Positions 43,381 through 53,163 of a stretch of DNA of 64,000 nucleotides are shown in pieces; positions within the stretch are counted from its first letter, which is position 1, and each line of letters begins with the position of its first letter. This DNA is from Microcoleus sp. FACHB-831 (lineage in GTDB: Bacteria > Cyanobacteriota > Cyanobacteriia > Cyanobacteriales > FACHB-T130), in the NCBI RefSeq assembly GCF_014695585.1, contig NZ_JACJON010000032.1:44581-108580 (forward strand), in the 5' to 3' direction. Below the pieces are notes generated by a model, which did not search any database, was not told the origin of the DNA, and saw nothing but the letters and a program-made list of their open reading frames with translations. The translations under genes and the position numbers were made by a program.

Positions 43381-45897
43381 ATGCGTGGTTTCACTCCTGC
43401 TATTTATTTTTTGGTTGCGATCGCTGTCTCGTCTTTAAGCTACATAGCTAATGCCAACCCAAGCACTACGGCTTCTACAAAAAATAGCGATACTTCAACC
43501 GATATTTTTACCCCCCAACTAGAGCAAATTAGAAACAGCCTGTCTCCAGGGTGGGTGATGCGCTTGCCATCTCAGCGTTCGATAGGGGATAAATTAAATG
43601 CTCAAAGTAGCAAATACATTCTTGGCGTCTATCCTTCAACGCCGGAAGCTGGTTTAACAGTTAGCATTTTTAGTTGCAAAGAGCAACAATCCTCTTGTTT
43701 AGTCGGCAGTTTTGTCGCCGCTGCCAAAGATTCAATTAATGCTCAAAATGAATTAAAAAAACATCAGGCGGCAGCTACGCCGATTACTCTAGCTAATAAT
43801 GATAAGGGATATTTATTGGAGGGGATAAAACAACAGCCCGTATCTAGTTTTTCATCGGTGATGTGGGAGCAAGATAACCAAATATATACAGTCAGGTTCC
43901 CAAGCGAGTTGCGCCAGGATATCCTTTATATGGCTTATTCGATGAGCCGCGAAGTACCAATTGAAAGCGCGATCGCATTACAAAAAATACCTTTAGAAAA
44001 TTCAGTTACAGTAAATAAAGGTGTAGAACCTGAGCCAAAAACTGAAGAAGTAACTATAAAATATTCTGGTAATTCTGTAGATAAAAGTATTGGAGAAAAT
44101 GCAGCGCGATCGCCAAACCTTATTATCGCCCAAAATGAGCGCTTAGATAGCCAACCCTCGGATAAAAATGATTTAGCTAATCCTACCCCAACAAGTGTTT
44201 TACAAAATCGTCAGCCTATCCTAACAACAGCAAACCAATTGCGACAAGGTGAGGTTTTAACTAACGTCCGCTACCGCCAATCTTTCCCATCAGGAAAGTC
44301 TAGCGATGTTGGTTTGACTGGTCAACCAACTTTAGGATTTACTTGGGGTGTAACTAACAACCTGGAGCTTACTTTAGAGGGACAAACAGTTGATAACTCA
44401 GGCCCGCGTCGCCAAGGGCCTTTCATTGCACAAAGGATAGATAGATTGGGGAATGGCCCCAACTTTTTTCAAGAAATTACCTTACAGGCAAAGCACAGAA
44501 TTTGGCAGAATGAGGAAGGGACACAAGCTATCAGCGGTGTAGTTGCTACTTCAATAGGAAATGCAAAACGCCCTTACACTTTTTCTGGCCCTGCTGCGTC
44601 AAGCGTAAAAAATGAGGGAGTAGTTACTTCGCTAGAGTTGCCTTATACAATCGCACCGGATGAGCGTTTGCAGTTGACTTTTTCACCAAAAATTGCATTT
44701 TTACCAGAAAGTAATGCTTTATATTTTAATCGTCCTCCAATCGCCAATCCTGGTTCTTTTGGTACTACCTTTGGCTTGGCAGGAGGTGTTAGCTATCGCA
44801 TCAATCCAAGGCTGATATTATGGGGAGATGCATTTGTTCCGGTAACAGGTAATAACACAATTAGCCGCGAGACGGGATTGCCTGCTCGAACTATTGCTTT
44901 TAATGCAGGAATGCGGTACTTAGTCAATCCTAGATTGTCTACAGATTTATTTGTTTCTAATACTTTAGGTAATACAGGTGCTTTGTCTGTAGTAGCCGAT
45001 AGAGCTTTGGCTTCTGTGGGTTTAGGCGTTACGTTTTTACCAGGAATTACCGGAGCCAATCGCCGCTACTCTCAACATTTTGATTCCACTCAGCAGCCAC
45101 CTCCTAATACTCCGGCTGGATTTGCTTTGTTAGATGGCGGTAATGTTCCTAGCCAACAGATGCGCGTGACTTTGCAAGCAGGCGGACAGGGGATATTAAG
45201 TGGAATTAGATACGGAATTTTAGATGATTTGGAAATTGGGGCTTTTCTAGATAGTATTCCCGGCACTATAGATGAATCTGAGTTAGGATTTAGCGGAAAA
45301 ATACGATTTTTGCATCAAGCAGATGGCGACCCGCTTACACTAAGCGGCGCGGTGACAATAGCACGTTCAAATAATGTGCTTGTAAATCTAATTAATAATA
45401 ATCGCAATGAATTTAAAGAACAAGGTTTGAAGAAGGGTGGGTTTGCTTTTAGTAACGAAGAAGAGGGGGAATTGTTTATTGTCACTCTCTCTACGCCTAT
45501 GAACTATCAATTTAAAGGTGGAAGTGCGCTATGGCTAACTCCTACTGTGGCATACGTGCAACGCAATGGATTGCAAATGGCGGGATTCAATGTAGGAGCC
45601 TCGGTTCCCGTAGTCAAAAACTTGGATGCGATCGCAGAAGCTGGTATAGACTTAAGCGGTAAGGGTAACGCTTTTATTGGCAATACTAGGGAGACAGTTA
45701 TTCCCTGGATTTTAGGCTTGCGTTGGAATCCTTCCTCGGTTTTAGGTTTTTCAGATAGAAATATATTTTCTGGTTTGCAATTGGAAGCATACCTTACAAA
45801 TCGTCTCGGTGCGACGCCTTTTCAAAGCCTAAGAGTAGCCGCCGATAATGAAACGACATTTGGCGTCGGCGTGGTGCTACCAATCAATCTTAGGTAA
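43381..45897 (+). CDS. Large outer-membrane beta-barrel-like protein
   Basis: 838 residues from the ATG at 43381. A TTG 11 codons upstream keeps the frame open but would displace the signal peptide. Signal peptide about 1-25 (FLVAIAVSSLSYIANA). An N-terminal domain (about 30-200) is of unknown type. A disordered linker follows (200-285), then a region of many amphipathic strands with periplasmic turns (LTLEGQT, LEITLQAKHRI, GVSYRINPRLILWGDAFVPV, GMRYLVNPRLSTDLFVSNT). It ends ETTFGVGVVLPINLR, without a terminal Phe. The architecture points to an outer-membrane barrel. Its role and ligands are unknown. Confidence 0.72.
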   Translation: MRGFTPAIYFLVAIAVSSLSYIANANPSTTASTKNSDTSTDIFTPQLEQIRNSLSPGWVMRLPSQRSIGDKLNAQSSKYILGVYPSTPEAGLTVSIFSCKEQQSSCLVGSFVAAAKDSINAQNELKKHQAAATPITLANNDKGYLLEGIKQQPVSSFSSVMWEQDNQIYTVRFPSELRQDILYMAYSMSREVPIESAIALQKIPLENSVTVNKGVEPEPKTEEVTIKYSGNSVDKSIGENAARSPNLIIAQNERLDSQPSDKNDLANPTPTSVLQNRQPILTTANQLRQGEVLTNVRYRQSFPSGKSSDVGLTGQPTLGFTWGVTNNLELTLEGQTVDNSGPRRQGPFIAQRIDRLGNGPNFFQEITLQAKHRIWQNEEGTQAISGVVATSIGNAKRPYTFSGPAASSVKNEGVVTSLELPYTIAPDERLQLTFSPKIAFLPESNALYFNRPPIANPGSFGTTFGLAGGVSYRINPRLILWGDAFVPVTGNNTISRETGLPARTIAFNAGMRYLVNPRLSTDLFVSNTLGNTGALSVVADRALASVGLGVTFLPGITGANRRYSQHFDSTQQPPPNTPAGFALLDGGNVPSQQMRVTLQAGGQGILSGIRYGILDDLEIGAFLDSIPGTIDESELGFSGKIRFLHQADGDPLTLSGAVTIARSNNVLVNLINNNRNEFKEQGLKKGGFAFSNEEEGELFIVTLSTPMNYQFKGGSALWLTPTVAYVQRNGLQMAGFNVGASVPVVKNLDAIAEAGIDLSGKGNAFIGNTRETVIPWILGLRWNPSSVLGFSDRNIFSGLQLEAYLTNRLGATPFQSLRVAADNETTFGVGVVLPINLR

Positions 45898-45910
45898 TAG
45901 TTTTAGTTCA

Positions 45911-45941
45911 GATCCCCGACTTCTTGGAGAAGTCGGGGATC
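45911..45941. repeat. Hairpin repeat family, copy 2
   Basis: GATCCCCGACTTCT and complement, loop TGG (14-bp stem), in the gap between two convergent genes. The core CCCGACTTCTTGGAGAAGTCGGG equals that at 28061-28095. Just outside it, an A-T pair in copy 1 is a C-G pair here, with both arms changed together. Confidence 0.8.
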
Positions 45942-45949
45942 TCGCGGGG

Positions 45950-47077
45950 TTAAAAAGCTTGCAACTTGTATTGAGAGTTTGGTAAACCAAAAGAACTCAA
46001 AATTTCGGACATTTTGCCATCGATTGTCCAAGCATTATCGCTTTGCGCGATCGCTTTCACTACCATTCTTTGCGTCTCGTTTAATTCCTCTATTTTCACC
46101 TTAGCAGATACTTTTTTGCCAGTGAAAGCAAGATATAACAACATTTCAGCTATACTCAGGGCGCTGGATGCATCTACAAATTCTAGAGTTTGCATCAGGG
46201 GTGGGATGAGAAATGCGATCGCATCAGCTTTCAAATCCCCCAAACATTGGCTGACATCTGCCACAACATTACCATTCGCCCAAGGCAATTGGGAATACAA
46301 TCCCGAAACTAATTGTGGTTCAGCCATCACATTTACCAGCACCTCTACCGCGTCGGGTGGGGTTTGCTCTTTAGCTAGTTTTGCCAGCGCCATTGCTGCT
46401 GCTAAAGTAACTAGATTATTTGCCTCCGAATTCATTATTGCTTCAAAAAGTTTTATCAGAGATTCAACTAATTCTGGTTGATGTACTGCTAAATTTCCCA
46501 AGCTCAACACCATGCTGGCTTTTACCCTTGGTTCTGCTTCTTGCTCTAAATGTTTAAACATCTGCGAGATGATTCCTACCACAGACTCTCTACAAAAAGC
46601 CAGCGTGTAAGCAGCAGTCATCCTAATATTTGGATCGTTATGTTCCAGCAAGTTTAAGTAAACATCTTTACCTGCATAAACTGCATCGCGAACGTTGTTT
46701 ACCCAAATTAACTCTATTTCTTTTTCCAATTGATTTTTCACGAACTCTGGCGTATTTGGTTCCAGGGGTTCTTCGGAAATTTCATGTACATCTAGATACG
46801 ATCTACCCTGCGCTAAGTATGCAAGCAACGTTAATATTTCATCTTTATCTTGTACAGTTTCACTTTGTAGCAGTTCTATCAAAAATGGAACGGCATATGA
46901 TGTCGCTTCATAGACTGTACCTTGATGGCAAATATTGCTGTACAGCTCATTTATCGCCTTCCCACGAATGTCAGCATTATCTGATGCCAAGTTTCTAATC
47001 AACTCTGGGACATCATCAGCAGAACCATAAGCGTGAGTAAGTTGATGCCAGTTTATTGTTTCTAAGTCTTCCAACAT
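45950..47077 (-). CDS. HEAT-repeat protein
   Basis: About 375 residues from the ATG at 47077, chosen over the 47155 start because GGGGGAG lies 7 nt upstream and the extra 26 residues are basic and unpatterned. The protein starts MLEDLETINWHQLTHAYG and consists of about eight HEAT-type helical pairs (VPELIRNLASDNADIRGKAI, LLEHNDPNIRMTAAYTLA, VKASMVLSLGNLA, AAAMALAKLAKEQ). A soluble scaffold or regulator by family. A start of this type (HAYGSADDVPxLI) recurs in many bacterial HEAT proteins of unknown role. Confidence 0.8.
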   Translation of the reverse strand: MLEDLETINWHQLTHAYGSADDVPELIRNLASDNADIRGKAINELYSNICHQGTVYEATSYAVPFLIELLQSETVQDKDEILTLLAYLAQGRSYLDVHEISEEPLEPNTPEFVKNQLEKEIELIWVNNVRDAVYAGKDVYLNLLEHNDPNIRMTAAYTLAFCRESVVGIISQMFKHLEQEAEPRVKASMVLSLGNLAVHQPELVESLIKLFEAIMNSEANNLVTLAAAMALAKLAKEQTPPDAVEVLVNVMAEPQLVSGLYSQLPWANGNVVADVSQCLGDLKADAIAFLIPPLMQTLEFVDASSALSIAEMLLYLAFTGKKVSAKVKIEELNETQRMVVKAIAQSDNAWTIDGKMSEILSSFGLPNSQYKLQAF

Positions 47078-47240
47078 AGATTTACTCCCCCTTTTGTTCT
47101 TTTTCTCTGTCTTTTTACCACAATAATCAAGAACGTTATCAGGGGTGCAAGTCAAAGCTTAAATTTCCTCCTTCTCATATTTGTAGTTGTCTTTCTGCTG
47201 CAACTATGCAATTAATATGCTTCGGAGGATAGATGCAAAG

Positions 47241-48875
47241 TTAGCTGTTTTTACGATTGGGCGATCGCTCTTTTTCTTGCTGCTGAGATAGCAACAGTTC
47301 TGGACTTTGGGAATTGGATAGTTCAGTTATCCTAATTTCTTCCTCCTGAGAACTGCCTAAAATTAAGTTAATAGTACGAGCGATCGCGCTTTTTGGATGT
47401 TTCTGAATATATCGCACAGAGAATGATGCGATCGCCACTCCCACTAAACCAGCGCCTAAGCTGAATAGAACCGAGAGTGTTAAATGATGCGGCGGGTTTA
47501 GACCAAAAGAAGGCTTGAAGTGAAACGGAATTAGTGTTAATTTTTGGTCTGGCTTTTCTGCAATGAGATAAGGTGATGCAGTAGCAGCAACACCAGCAGT
47601 ACCAATTCCTACACCGACAATAGCAACGGTATTTTGTAATTCACGATCTCGTTTTTTTTCTTTTCTTTCATTATCTTGTAACGTTTGTTGCAGTTCGCGA
47701 TCGCTATTTTTTTCTCTAATTTCTGCTTCGCGATCGCACTTGGCTTGTTCTATTTCAACTAAACCCCGTAATGTATTGATAAATTCGCCAATCAAGTCTT
47801 TACCTGGTTGGATATAGCTGAGGTAGGTTTCTATCTGGTCGAGGTAGCGTTTACAGGTAGTTTCGCCAAACTCTTGCCAAGTGGAAATATCGCCCGTTTG
47901 CCAGAATTTTTGTAAGTAATTTTGATAGTTTATCTGATTGGTTTTGATGGTGGTATAATGTGCTTGCAGATTTCTCAGTTGCCGTTGATACTGCATCGAT
48001 AGTGATGGCATTAATTCTAGAAGTTTTTGCAGTTCTTCTAATGGCTGATCTGGCTTAAATTCTTTAATTTTGGCTTCTAGCTGACTATAAACTTTTCTGG
48101 CTTCACTATAACTTTCTCGCCCTTGCTTATAGGCATATTCAACTTTGTGATGAGTCCAAAGTAGTTCTCTCGTCCAATTATAACTATCAGAATTAACGCT
48201 AATTGATTTATTGTTTATTGAAACTAGCAACCGATAATGAGAAGTTGATTCTTTTGTAGCTTTATTAATTAATTCATATTCAAATAATGGCATTTCAAAC
48301 AATCTTCCCTGCTTGACTAAATTCCCTTTGTATTCTGTATTTTCTAGGAATTTATCGATAATTTCTTGAGCTAAGTCTTTACACTTATTAATAGTTATTT
48401 CATCTTGCCCATAAAGCCAAAAAGTTTGCCCAATAAAGTTTACAGATTTCTCAAATAACAGAGAGTTTATCGATAAGTCTTTAATTTGTGCTGGAGTGAT
48501 TTCTGGTAGTAAAAGAGTTAGATCAAAGGCATAGGTATCGTGGAGTAAAAATGGCTGTAATGAACCACTAATATTTAATTCTCGGAGTTTAATAGAAGTT
48601 AGTTTAATCGGTTGCTCATCTCTTGTGAGCCATTCATTGGTTAAGTTTAATGCACCTGGATTGTGTTTATAACTTTTTGAGTCTTTATCAGCCAGATAAT
48701 AACAAGCTAACTGCGATTTAAATGCTGTTTCCTGCAATTCTGGGAAAGGTAAATCTTTGCCAATATTAATTAAATTTTCCCAGATTAATTCTGCCTTAGC
48801 TGAGGATCGATCGAGGGGATCGGCTAAAGTTTGACATAGGTGAAAAGTATAGACACTTAGGCTAAAGTTTCTCAT
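47241..48875 (-). CDS. Membrane protein overlapping the TPR-CHAT gene, unknown
   Basis: 544 residues; I do not recognise the family. The N-terminal 240 residues look globular with alternating helices and strands. A long helical/coiled-coil region follows (about 245-415, highly charged towards the end: REKNSDRELQQTLQDNERKE). Then two predicted membrane helices close to the C-terminus (about 417-441, AIVGVGIGTAGVAATASPYL; and about 470-492, LSVLFSLGAGLVGVAIASFS) and a polar tail. Its start overlaps the stop of the CHAT protease gene by 4 nt, so the two are translationally coupled. In protease-linked immune loci the adjacent gene is often the cleaved membrane effector; that role is proposed here only from context. 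Confidence 0.75.
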   Translation of the reverse strand: MRNFSLSVYTFHLCQTLADPLDRSSAKAELIWENLINIGKDLPFPELQETAFKSQLACYYLADKDSKSYKHNPGALNLTNEWLTRDEQPIKLTSIKLRELNISGSLQPFLLHDTYAFDLTLLLPEITPAQIKDLSINSLLFEKSVNFIGQTFWLYGQDEITINKCKDLAQEIIDKFLENTEYKGNLVKQGRLFEMPLFEYELINKATKESTSHYRLLVSINNKSISVNSDSYNWTRELLWTHHKVEYAYKQGRESYSEARKVYSQLEAKIKEFKPDQPLEELQKLLELMPSLSMQYQRQLRNLQAHYTTIKTNQINYQNYLQKFWQTGDISTWQEFGETTCKRYLDQIETYLSYIQPGKDLIGEFINTLRGLVEIEQAKCDREAEIREKNSDRELQQTLQDNERKEKKRDRELQNTVAIVGVGIGTAGVAATASPYLIAEKPDQKLTLIPFHFKPSFGLNPPHHLTLSVLFSLGAGLVGVAIASFSVRYIQKHPKSAIARTINLILGSSQEEEIRITELSNSQSPELLLSQQQEKERSPNRKNS

Positions 48876-51208
48876 ACTGATGGTGGCGGTTTTGGGGAAG
48901 ATTTGTCAGTATCATCAACTTGTACTGCTTGTTCAATTATCTTTATGAGTGACTCAGTTTTTTCTCCCGGTTTAGTATCAGATTCACTTCCAGCGATTCC
49001 TTTATTTACATTCATCAACTTAGTATTGTATTTTCGCTTAATCGCTGGTTTATCTTGTAGCCAATTTTCAATTATCTTGATATTATCTTCATCATTGTCT
49101 GTTAATTCATCTTTGAGAGAAGCTAGGGCATCTCTCAGGTTAATAAATAAATCAGCTTCTTGAATTAGTTGTTGGAAAATTTCTAATTTGCCGATGCTAT
49201 TAGTCATGTTTTGCTCTCCTTTGCCAGCCGCACAGAAGCCAGCCCAATGATAGGGATTTTGATAGATTTTAGCATTGGCTCCTTGGGTTGCTTTGTCGTC
49301 TTCCAAGCAGTCTTGTAAGATTTGTCGCCAGTTATCGTCTAAAAGGTGACATTGGTTTGTCCAGTCGATGAAGCCTTGGATGTCGGTGTCTCGTACCCAG
49401 ATTTGTGCCTGGTTTAATGCCAGGGCGAGTTTACCGGGTTGGTGGTAGAGGTTTTCATAGGTTTTGATTAGTAAAATCGCTGTGGAAAAAGCATTTACTG
49501 ACCACAGGCTGACGTATAAGCTGGGGCTACCCGCCAAGAGGAAACCACTGGTAAGGCTGATGTATTCGTCGGTGTTGTCGAGTTGAACTTGTCCGGTTTC
49601 GCAGGCGGAAAGGGTGACTAGGCTGCATTCACTGAGGTTGAAATAGCGGAAGATTTCTTCTAAGGTAAGAGTGCCATCGGCTAGTTTTAAACCAGATTTT
49701 AGGGGATCGTTGGGGTTGAAAGAACCGTGACAAGAAAAGAACAGATGATGGCTGTTGGCGACTCGTTCGGCTATTTCTAATTTTTCCTCTGATTGTTCGC
49801 CTTTTTTGGCATTTTCTTTGCTTAAAATTTCTGGGTTGGGGAAAATATTTTTGATGCTTTCTACTTCCATGTCAGCAGCCATCAAGTCCTCTGTGGGGTT
49901 TTGAATGGCGAAAAATTTATCGAATTTACCCCGTTTGTACTTTTGGACTTGGTGGAGAATTTGGCAACTGGGGGCGTAGGAAACTCCACCGGGAAAGGCA
50001 TCTATTAAATATTTGGGGGTGTTGTTGGTAACTGGGAGGGCGTGGAGAGGGAAGAGGTGGAGGTAGCGGTGGGGAATAAGGATTAGTTTATCGCAGGTTT
50101 TGGGAATGGAATTGAGTATTTCATCAATGTGGAGGATTTGGGCTAGGTTAGCTAGTTGGGTTTCTAGGCTGTTTTGCCATTGTTCACGGTTACTATAATA
50201 ATCTCTTAAATATTCCCTAGTCCAATCAATTAATTTATTTAAATCAGACTCACCAAATTCTAAATATAGCGGTTTTAAGTTATTTTTAGTGATGATGAAA
50301 ATACAAAAGAAATTACCTAAAATGTACCATTCTACAATTACTGTTTCTTCATTTGTTAATTCTATAATTTGCCTAAATTCTAGAAATTTATAAGGATATT
50401 TAGAAAGAAACTCTTGACGCAACTGATTAATTTTATCATGATTGGGGTCAGTCGATTCAGCTAATAATTTACTTTGTTCGTCAATTTCTTTTTGTATTCG
50501 TTGTAAATCCTCAGACAAAAGTCCTAAGCTTTGACCTTGATAATTTAATTCTTTAATGGCTTGCATTTCTAATAAAATTCTAACTTTACTGCGTTCTGCA
50601 TATTCTACAGCCTCAGCATATTTTTCTATTTTTATGCAAATTTTTACCATTGATTGATAAAGATGATTATTTATTTCATTTAATTTTTGCTTATATTCTT
50701 GATCGGATAATATCTCACCTTGAATAAATCCAGCCACATCATTTACAATTAAATTATCGTTAATATTTATAATATCTATAATATCATTGTGATAATTTTT
50801 AGTTTTGCTTGGTATATTGCGACCGTATATTTCTGTTAATACTTGACCATTATCCAAAGAAGGAAACACTATATTTCTACTAAAGTTTACTACCTCTATA
50901 GTTTCCTGAAAACATTCGTAAGCAGCCAATAATTGATTGCTTTTTTCATAAGCAATTCCTAAGTTAAATTTAGCTTCTAAATACTTGTATTTATTTCCCA
51001 GTAAATGATAAACTTGACTTGCACCAGAAAAAGCAATAATGGCTTTTTGTAAATTATCTTCGACACTATTCTGTTGTTTATTGGAGTAAGCAACACCCAA
51101 ATTGTTTTGAGATTCTGCCCATTGCATAGAGCAATTTAACCTAACATAAATTTGACTCGCTATTTCAAGAGCTTGAATAGATTCTTCTATATAATTTTCT
51201 TTGTACAT
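48872..51208 (-). CDS. TPR-CHAT caspase-like protease
   Basis: 778 residues. TPR-type helices (about 1-75, and further helices to 250) precede a CHAT peptidase domain (about 360-690). The catalytic dyad is intact: H494 in FFSCHGSFNP and C536 in LVTLSACETGQV. YISLTSGFLLAGSPSLYVSL and the closing NPYHWAGFCAAGKG are standard. The last 90 residues form a helical extension ending in a Pro-rich tail, similar to the small separate protein at 53164-53526. CHAT proteases cleave partner proteins when the sensing repeats detect a cue. The gene is preceded in the same frame by the TPR gene, separated only by TAA and three codons, so the two may be halves of one original gene. Confidence 0.9.
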   Translation of the reverse strand: MYKENYIEESIQALEIASQIYVRLNCSMQWAESQNNLGVAYSNKQQNSVEDNLQKAIIAFSGASQVYHLLGNKYKYLEAKFNLGIAYEKSNQLLAAYECFQETIEVVNFSRNIVFPSLDNGQVLTEIYGRNIPSKTKNYHNDIIDIININDNLIVNDVAGFIQGEILSDQEYKQKLNEINNHLYQSMVKICIKIEKYAEAVEYAERSKVRILLEMQAIKELNYQGQSLGLLSEDLQRIQKEIDEQSKLLAESTDPNHDKINQLRQEFLSKYPYKFLEFRQIIELTNEETVIVEWYILGNFFCIFIITKNNLKPLYLEFGESDLNKLIDWTREYLRDYYSNREQWQNSLETQLANLAQILHIDEILNSIPKTCDKLILIPHRYLHLFPLHALPVTNNTPKYLIDAFPGGVSYAPSCQILHQVQKYKRGKFDKFFAIQNPTEDLMAADMEVESIKNIFPNPEILSKENAKKGEQSEEKLEIAERVANSHHLFFSCHGSFNPNDPLKSGLKLADGTLTLEEIFRYFNLSECSLVTLSACETGQVQLDNTDEYISLTSGFLLAGSPSLYVSLWSVNAFSTAILLIKTYENLYHQPGKLALALNQAQIWVRDTDIQGFIDWTNQCHLLDDNWRQILQDCLEDDKATQGANAKIYQNPYHWAGFCAAGKGEQNMTNSIGKLEIFQQLIQEADLFINLRDALASLKDELTDNDEDNIKIIENWLQDKPAIKRKYNTKLMNVNKGIAGSESDTKPGEKTESLIKIIEQAVQVDDTDKSSPKPPPSV

Positions 51209-51217
51209 TTTTAGTCC

Positions 51218-52669
51218 TTAATATTGAAGATAAGCAATACCTAAATTTTTTTGAATACTTGCATATCTTTCAGGATACTGCTCACGAGTATAAAACAATA
51301 AAGCGTCTTTATAAGCATAAATAGCCTGGTTTATATTATTAAATTTTTCGCCTCTTCGTCTATATAAATAAGCATTTGCTAGATTGTTTTTTAGCCTTGC
51401 CCAGTCTTGAGGAAATGACTTTTGAGTTATAACCTGACTAGCGGCTTCCAAATAAAAAATAGCTTTTTCTATATTCTCCTCTCGGACACCAATATTTCTG
51501 TATTGGTATGCTGTAGCTAGGTTGTCTTGTGTCCTTGCCCATTCATAAGGAAATGCCTCACGGGTACGAACCGTTAAAGCTTTCTCATAACAAGCAATCG
51601 CGCTTTCAATATTCTCTGCCCTCTCTCCCGTGATTCTGTTACTGTAGGCATTTGCCAAATTATTTTGCGTCATTGCCCATTGTTCGGGAAAGGCTTGGCG
51701 GGTGTAAACGGATAATGCCGCCGTGTAATATCGGATCGCTTGTTCGATATTCTCTGCCCTGTCTTCCCTGATTCTGTCCTTGTAGGCAGTTGCCAGGTTA
51801 TTTTGCGTCGTTGCCCATTGTTCGGGAAAGGCTTGGCGGGTGTAAACGGATAATGCCGCCGTGTAATATCGGATCGCTTGTTCGATATTCTCTGCCCTGT
51901 CTCCCCTGATTCTGTCCTTGTAGGCAGTTGCCAGGTTATTTTGCGTCATTGCCCATTGTTCGTGAAAGGCTTGGCGGGTGTAAACGGATAATGCCGCCGT
52001 GTAATATCGGATCGCTTGTTCGATATTCTCTGCCCTGTCTTCCCTGATTCTGTCAGAGTAGGCAATTGCCAGGTTATTTTGCGTTTGAGCAAATTCTTCG
52101 CTCCCCGGTTCCCGATTACTTAAAACTATTTGATAACCAGTAATAGCAATTTCAATATTATTCGCTCTATTCCCAAGCGGAAAATTAGTAATATGAATAC
52201 TCAAATTTTCAATGATGGCAACAATTGACTTAATTGCTTCTGGATGTTCTGCAATTAAATTCTCAGCCACTTGCTGTAAAATTTTACAGAAGCGGGCATT
52301 GAGGAGATGTTGCCGTTGACTGAGAATAGGGTAAACTCCGGCAAGACCACTATAGCTTTCTTCTGCTTGCAATAATTCTAGGATAAACTCTAAATACTCT
52401 CGCGGATTTTTCACCTCAGCATTATCGCTATCTTCATCATTAGTCCTCCCCAATAATTCCCCTAGCTGACTGGCAAGACTTCGCAAGAAATTAGCCGCAT
52501 TCTCCTCTCCTTCCTCTGCCAACCTTGCTGCTACTGCCTCGCAAGCTTTCAGAAACCCTTGATCCAGCAATTCTGAGTTAGCCTGGAAAATCTGCGGTTC
52601 CTCACCGTTGGGGCAATTCAGCAGTTGTTCAATCAGATTCAGATAAGCTTGGAGACGACTTTCATTCAT
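51218..52669 (-). CDS. TPR-repeat protein, N-terminal half of a TPR-CHAT sensor
   Basis: 483 residues. The N-terminal 170 residues form a helical leader typical of cyanobacterial TPR-CHAT proteins (MNESRLQAYLNLIEQLLNC). It is followed by seven or so 46-residue TPR units of the form NNLAxAYxxRIRGDRAENIE then QAIRYYTAALSVYTRQAFPE. Three central units are nearly identical in DNA (138-bp period, 51671-52084). The protein ends NLGIAYLQY at a TAA inside a TPR hairpin, after which the same frame continues as GLK-MYKENYIEESIQALE into the CHAT gene. In related genomes, as I recall, leader, TPRs and CHAT are one chain. Confidence 0.85.
   Translation of the reverse strand: MNESRLQAYLNLIEQLLNCPNGEEPQIFQANSELLDQGFLKACEAVAARLAEEGEENAANFLRSLASQLGELLGRTNDEDSDNAEVKNPREYLEFILELLQAEESYSGLAGVYPILSQRQHLLNARFCKILQQVAENLIAEHPEAIKSIVAIIENLSIHITNFPLGNRANNIEIAITGYQIVLSNREPGSEEFAQTQNNLAIAYSDRIREDRAENIEQAIRYYTAALSVYTRQAFHEQWAMTQNNLATAYKDRIRGDRAENIEQAIRYYTAALSVYTRQAFPEQWATTQNNLATAYKDRIREDRAENIEQAIRYYTAALSVYTRQAFPEQWAMTQNNLANAYSNRITGERAENIESAIACYEKALTVRTREAFPYEWARTQDNLATAYQYRNIGVREENIEKAIFYLEAASQVITQKSFPQDWARLKNNLANAYLYRRRGEKFNNINQAIYAYKDALLFYTREQYPERYASIQKNLGIAYLQY
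51671..52084. repeat. Three tandem 138-bp TPR units
   Basis: Units begin at 51671, 51809 and 51947 and are almost identical, a period of 138 bp (46 codons). Near-identity at the DNA level indicates recent amplification or gene conversion. Confidence 0.9.
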
Positions 52670-53163
52670 TGGGCGTGACCTTCAGCACTCATACTGCTTG
52701 AGTTTAACCGCGAAAACAGCCAACTTCCATAAAGTGCCAAAATTATTTAATTTCCTCACCCGCCTGCTTCCTAGAAGCAGGGCAAAGGCATCTTAATTAT
52801 TTGGTGATGTCTCTCGATAAGGAAATAATTAACCTGGTGATTGGTAACGATACAAACCTTCAGCTCTAAAACCTTGAGTAACCAGTGGCGAGATTTCCGA
52901 CAACTCTTGCGAAGTCGGGAATCTGAAGGCTCTCCTTAAATATCATCAGGATTAATGCCCAGCGATCGCAATCTTTCTGTTTCCAATCGATGAACGATTA
53001 TAGCCGAATAACTCTAAGGTTTTGCCCTAATCTGTAGCATTATTCTCACAAAAAAGCGGCATTTTCTACGGTTTATTCACAAACGTGAGCTAAATTATTA
53101 CGCAGATGAAAAGCGAAAAGCGTTAACTTTGGGTTAGCGAATTTGCCTGTGGGGGCATATCGC
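52670..53163. other. Intergenic region with hairpins, no gene recognised
   Basis: About 490 bp between the TPR gene promoter and the small partner gene. It holds a CCTGCTTC/GAAGCAGG hairpin (52763-52781) and a degenerate member of the CCGACTTCT hairpin family (52891-52924). No coding sequence was recognised. Confidence 0.5.
52891..52924. repeat. Hairpin repeat family, degenerate copy 3
   Basis: AGATTTCCGAC pairs with GTCGGGAATCT (one G-T type pair) around a 12-bp centre. The flanks resemble the GATACCCGACTT...AAGTCGGGTATC hairpins at 28061 and 45911. Confidence 0.5.

Noticed and set aside
47241..48875. Reading the CHAT-coupled membrane protein as a bacterial gasdermin
   Set aside because: It is about twice the usual gasdermin length, has two clear hydrophobic helices near the end and shows no gasdermin-like beta pattern; only the genomic logic is similar.
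51671..52084. CRISPR array from the regular repeats
   Set aside because: The 138-bp units are translated TPR motifs without spacers, and no cas gene is present.
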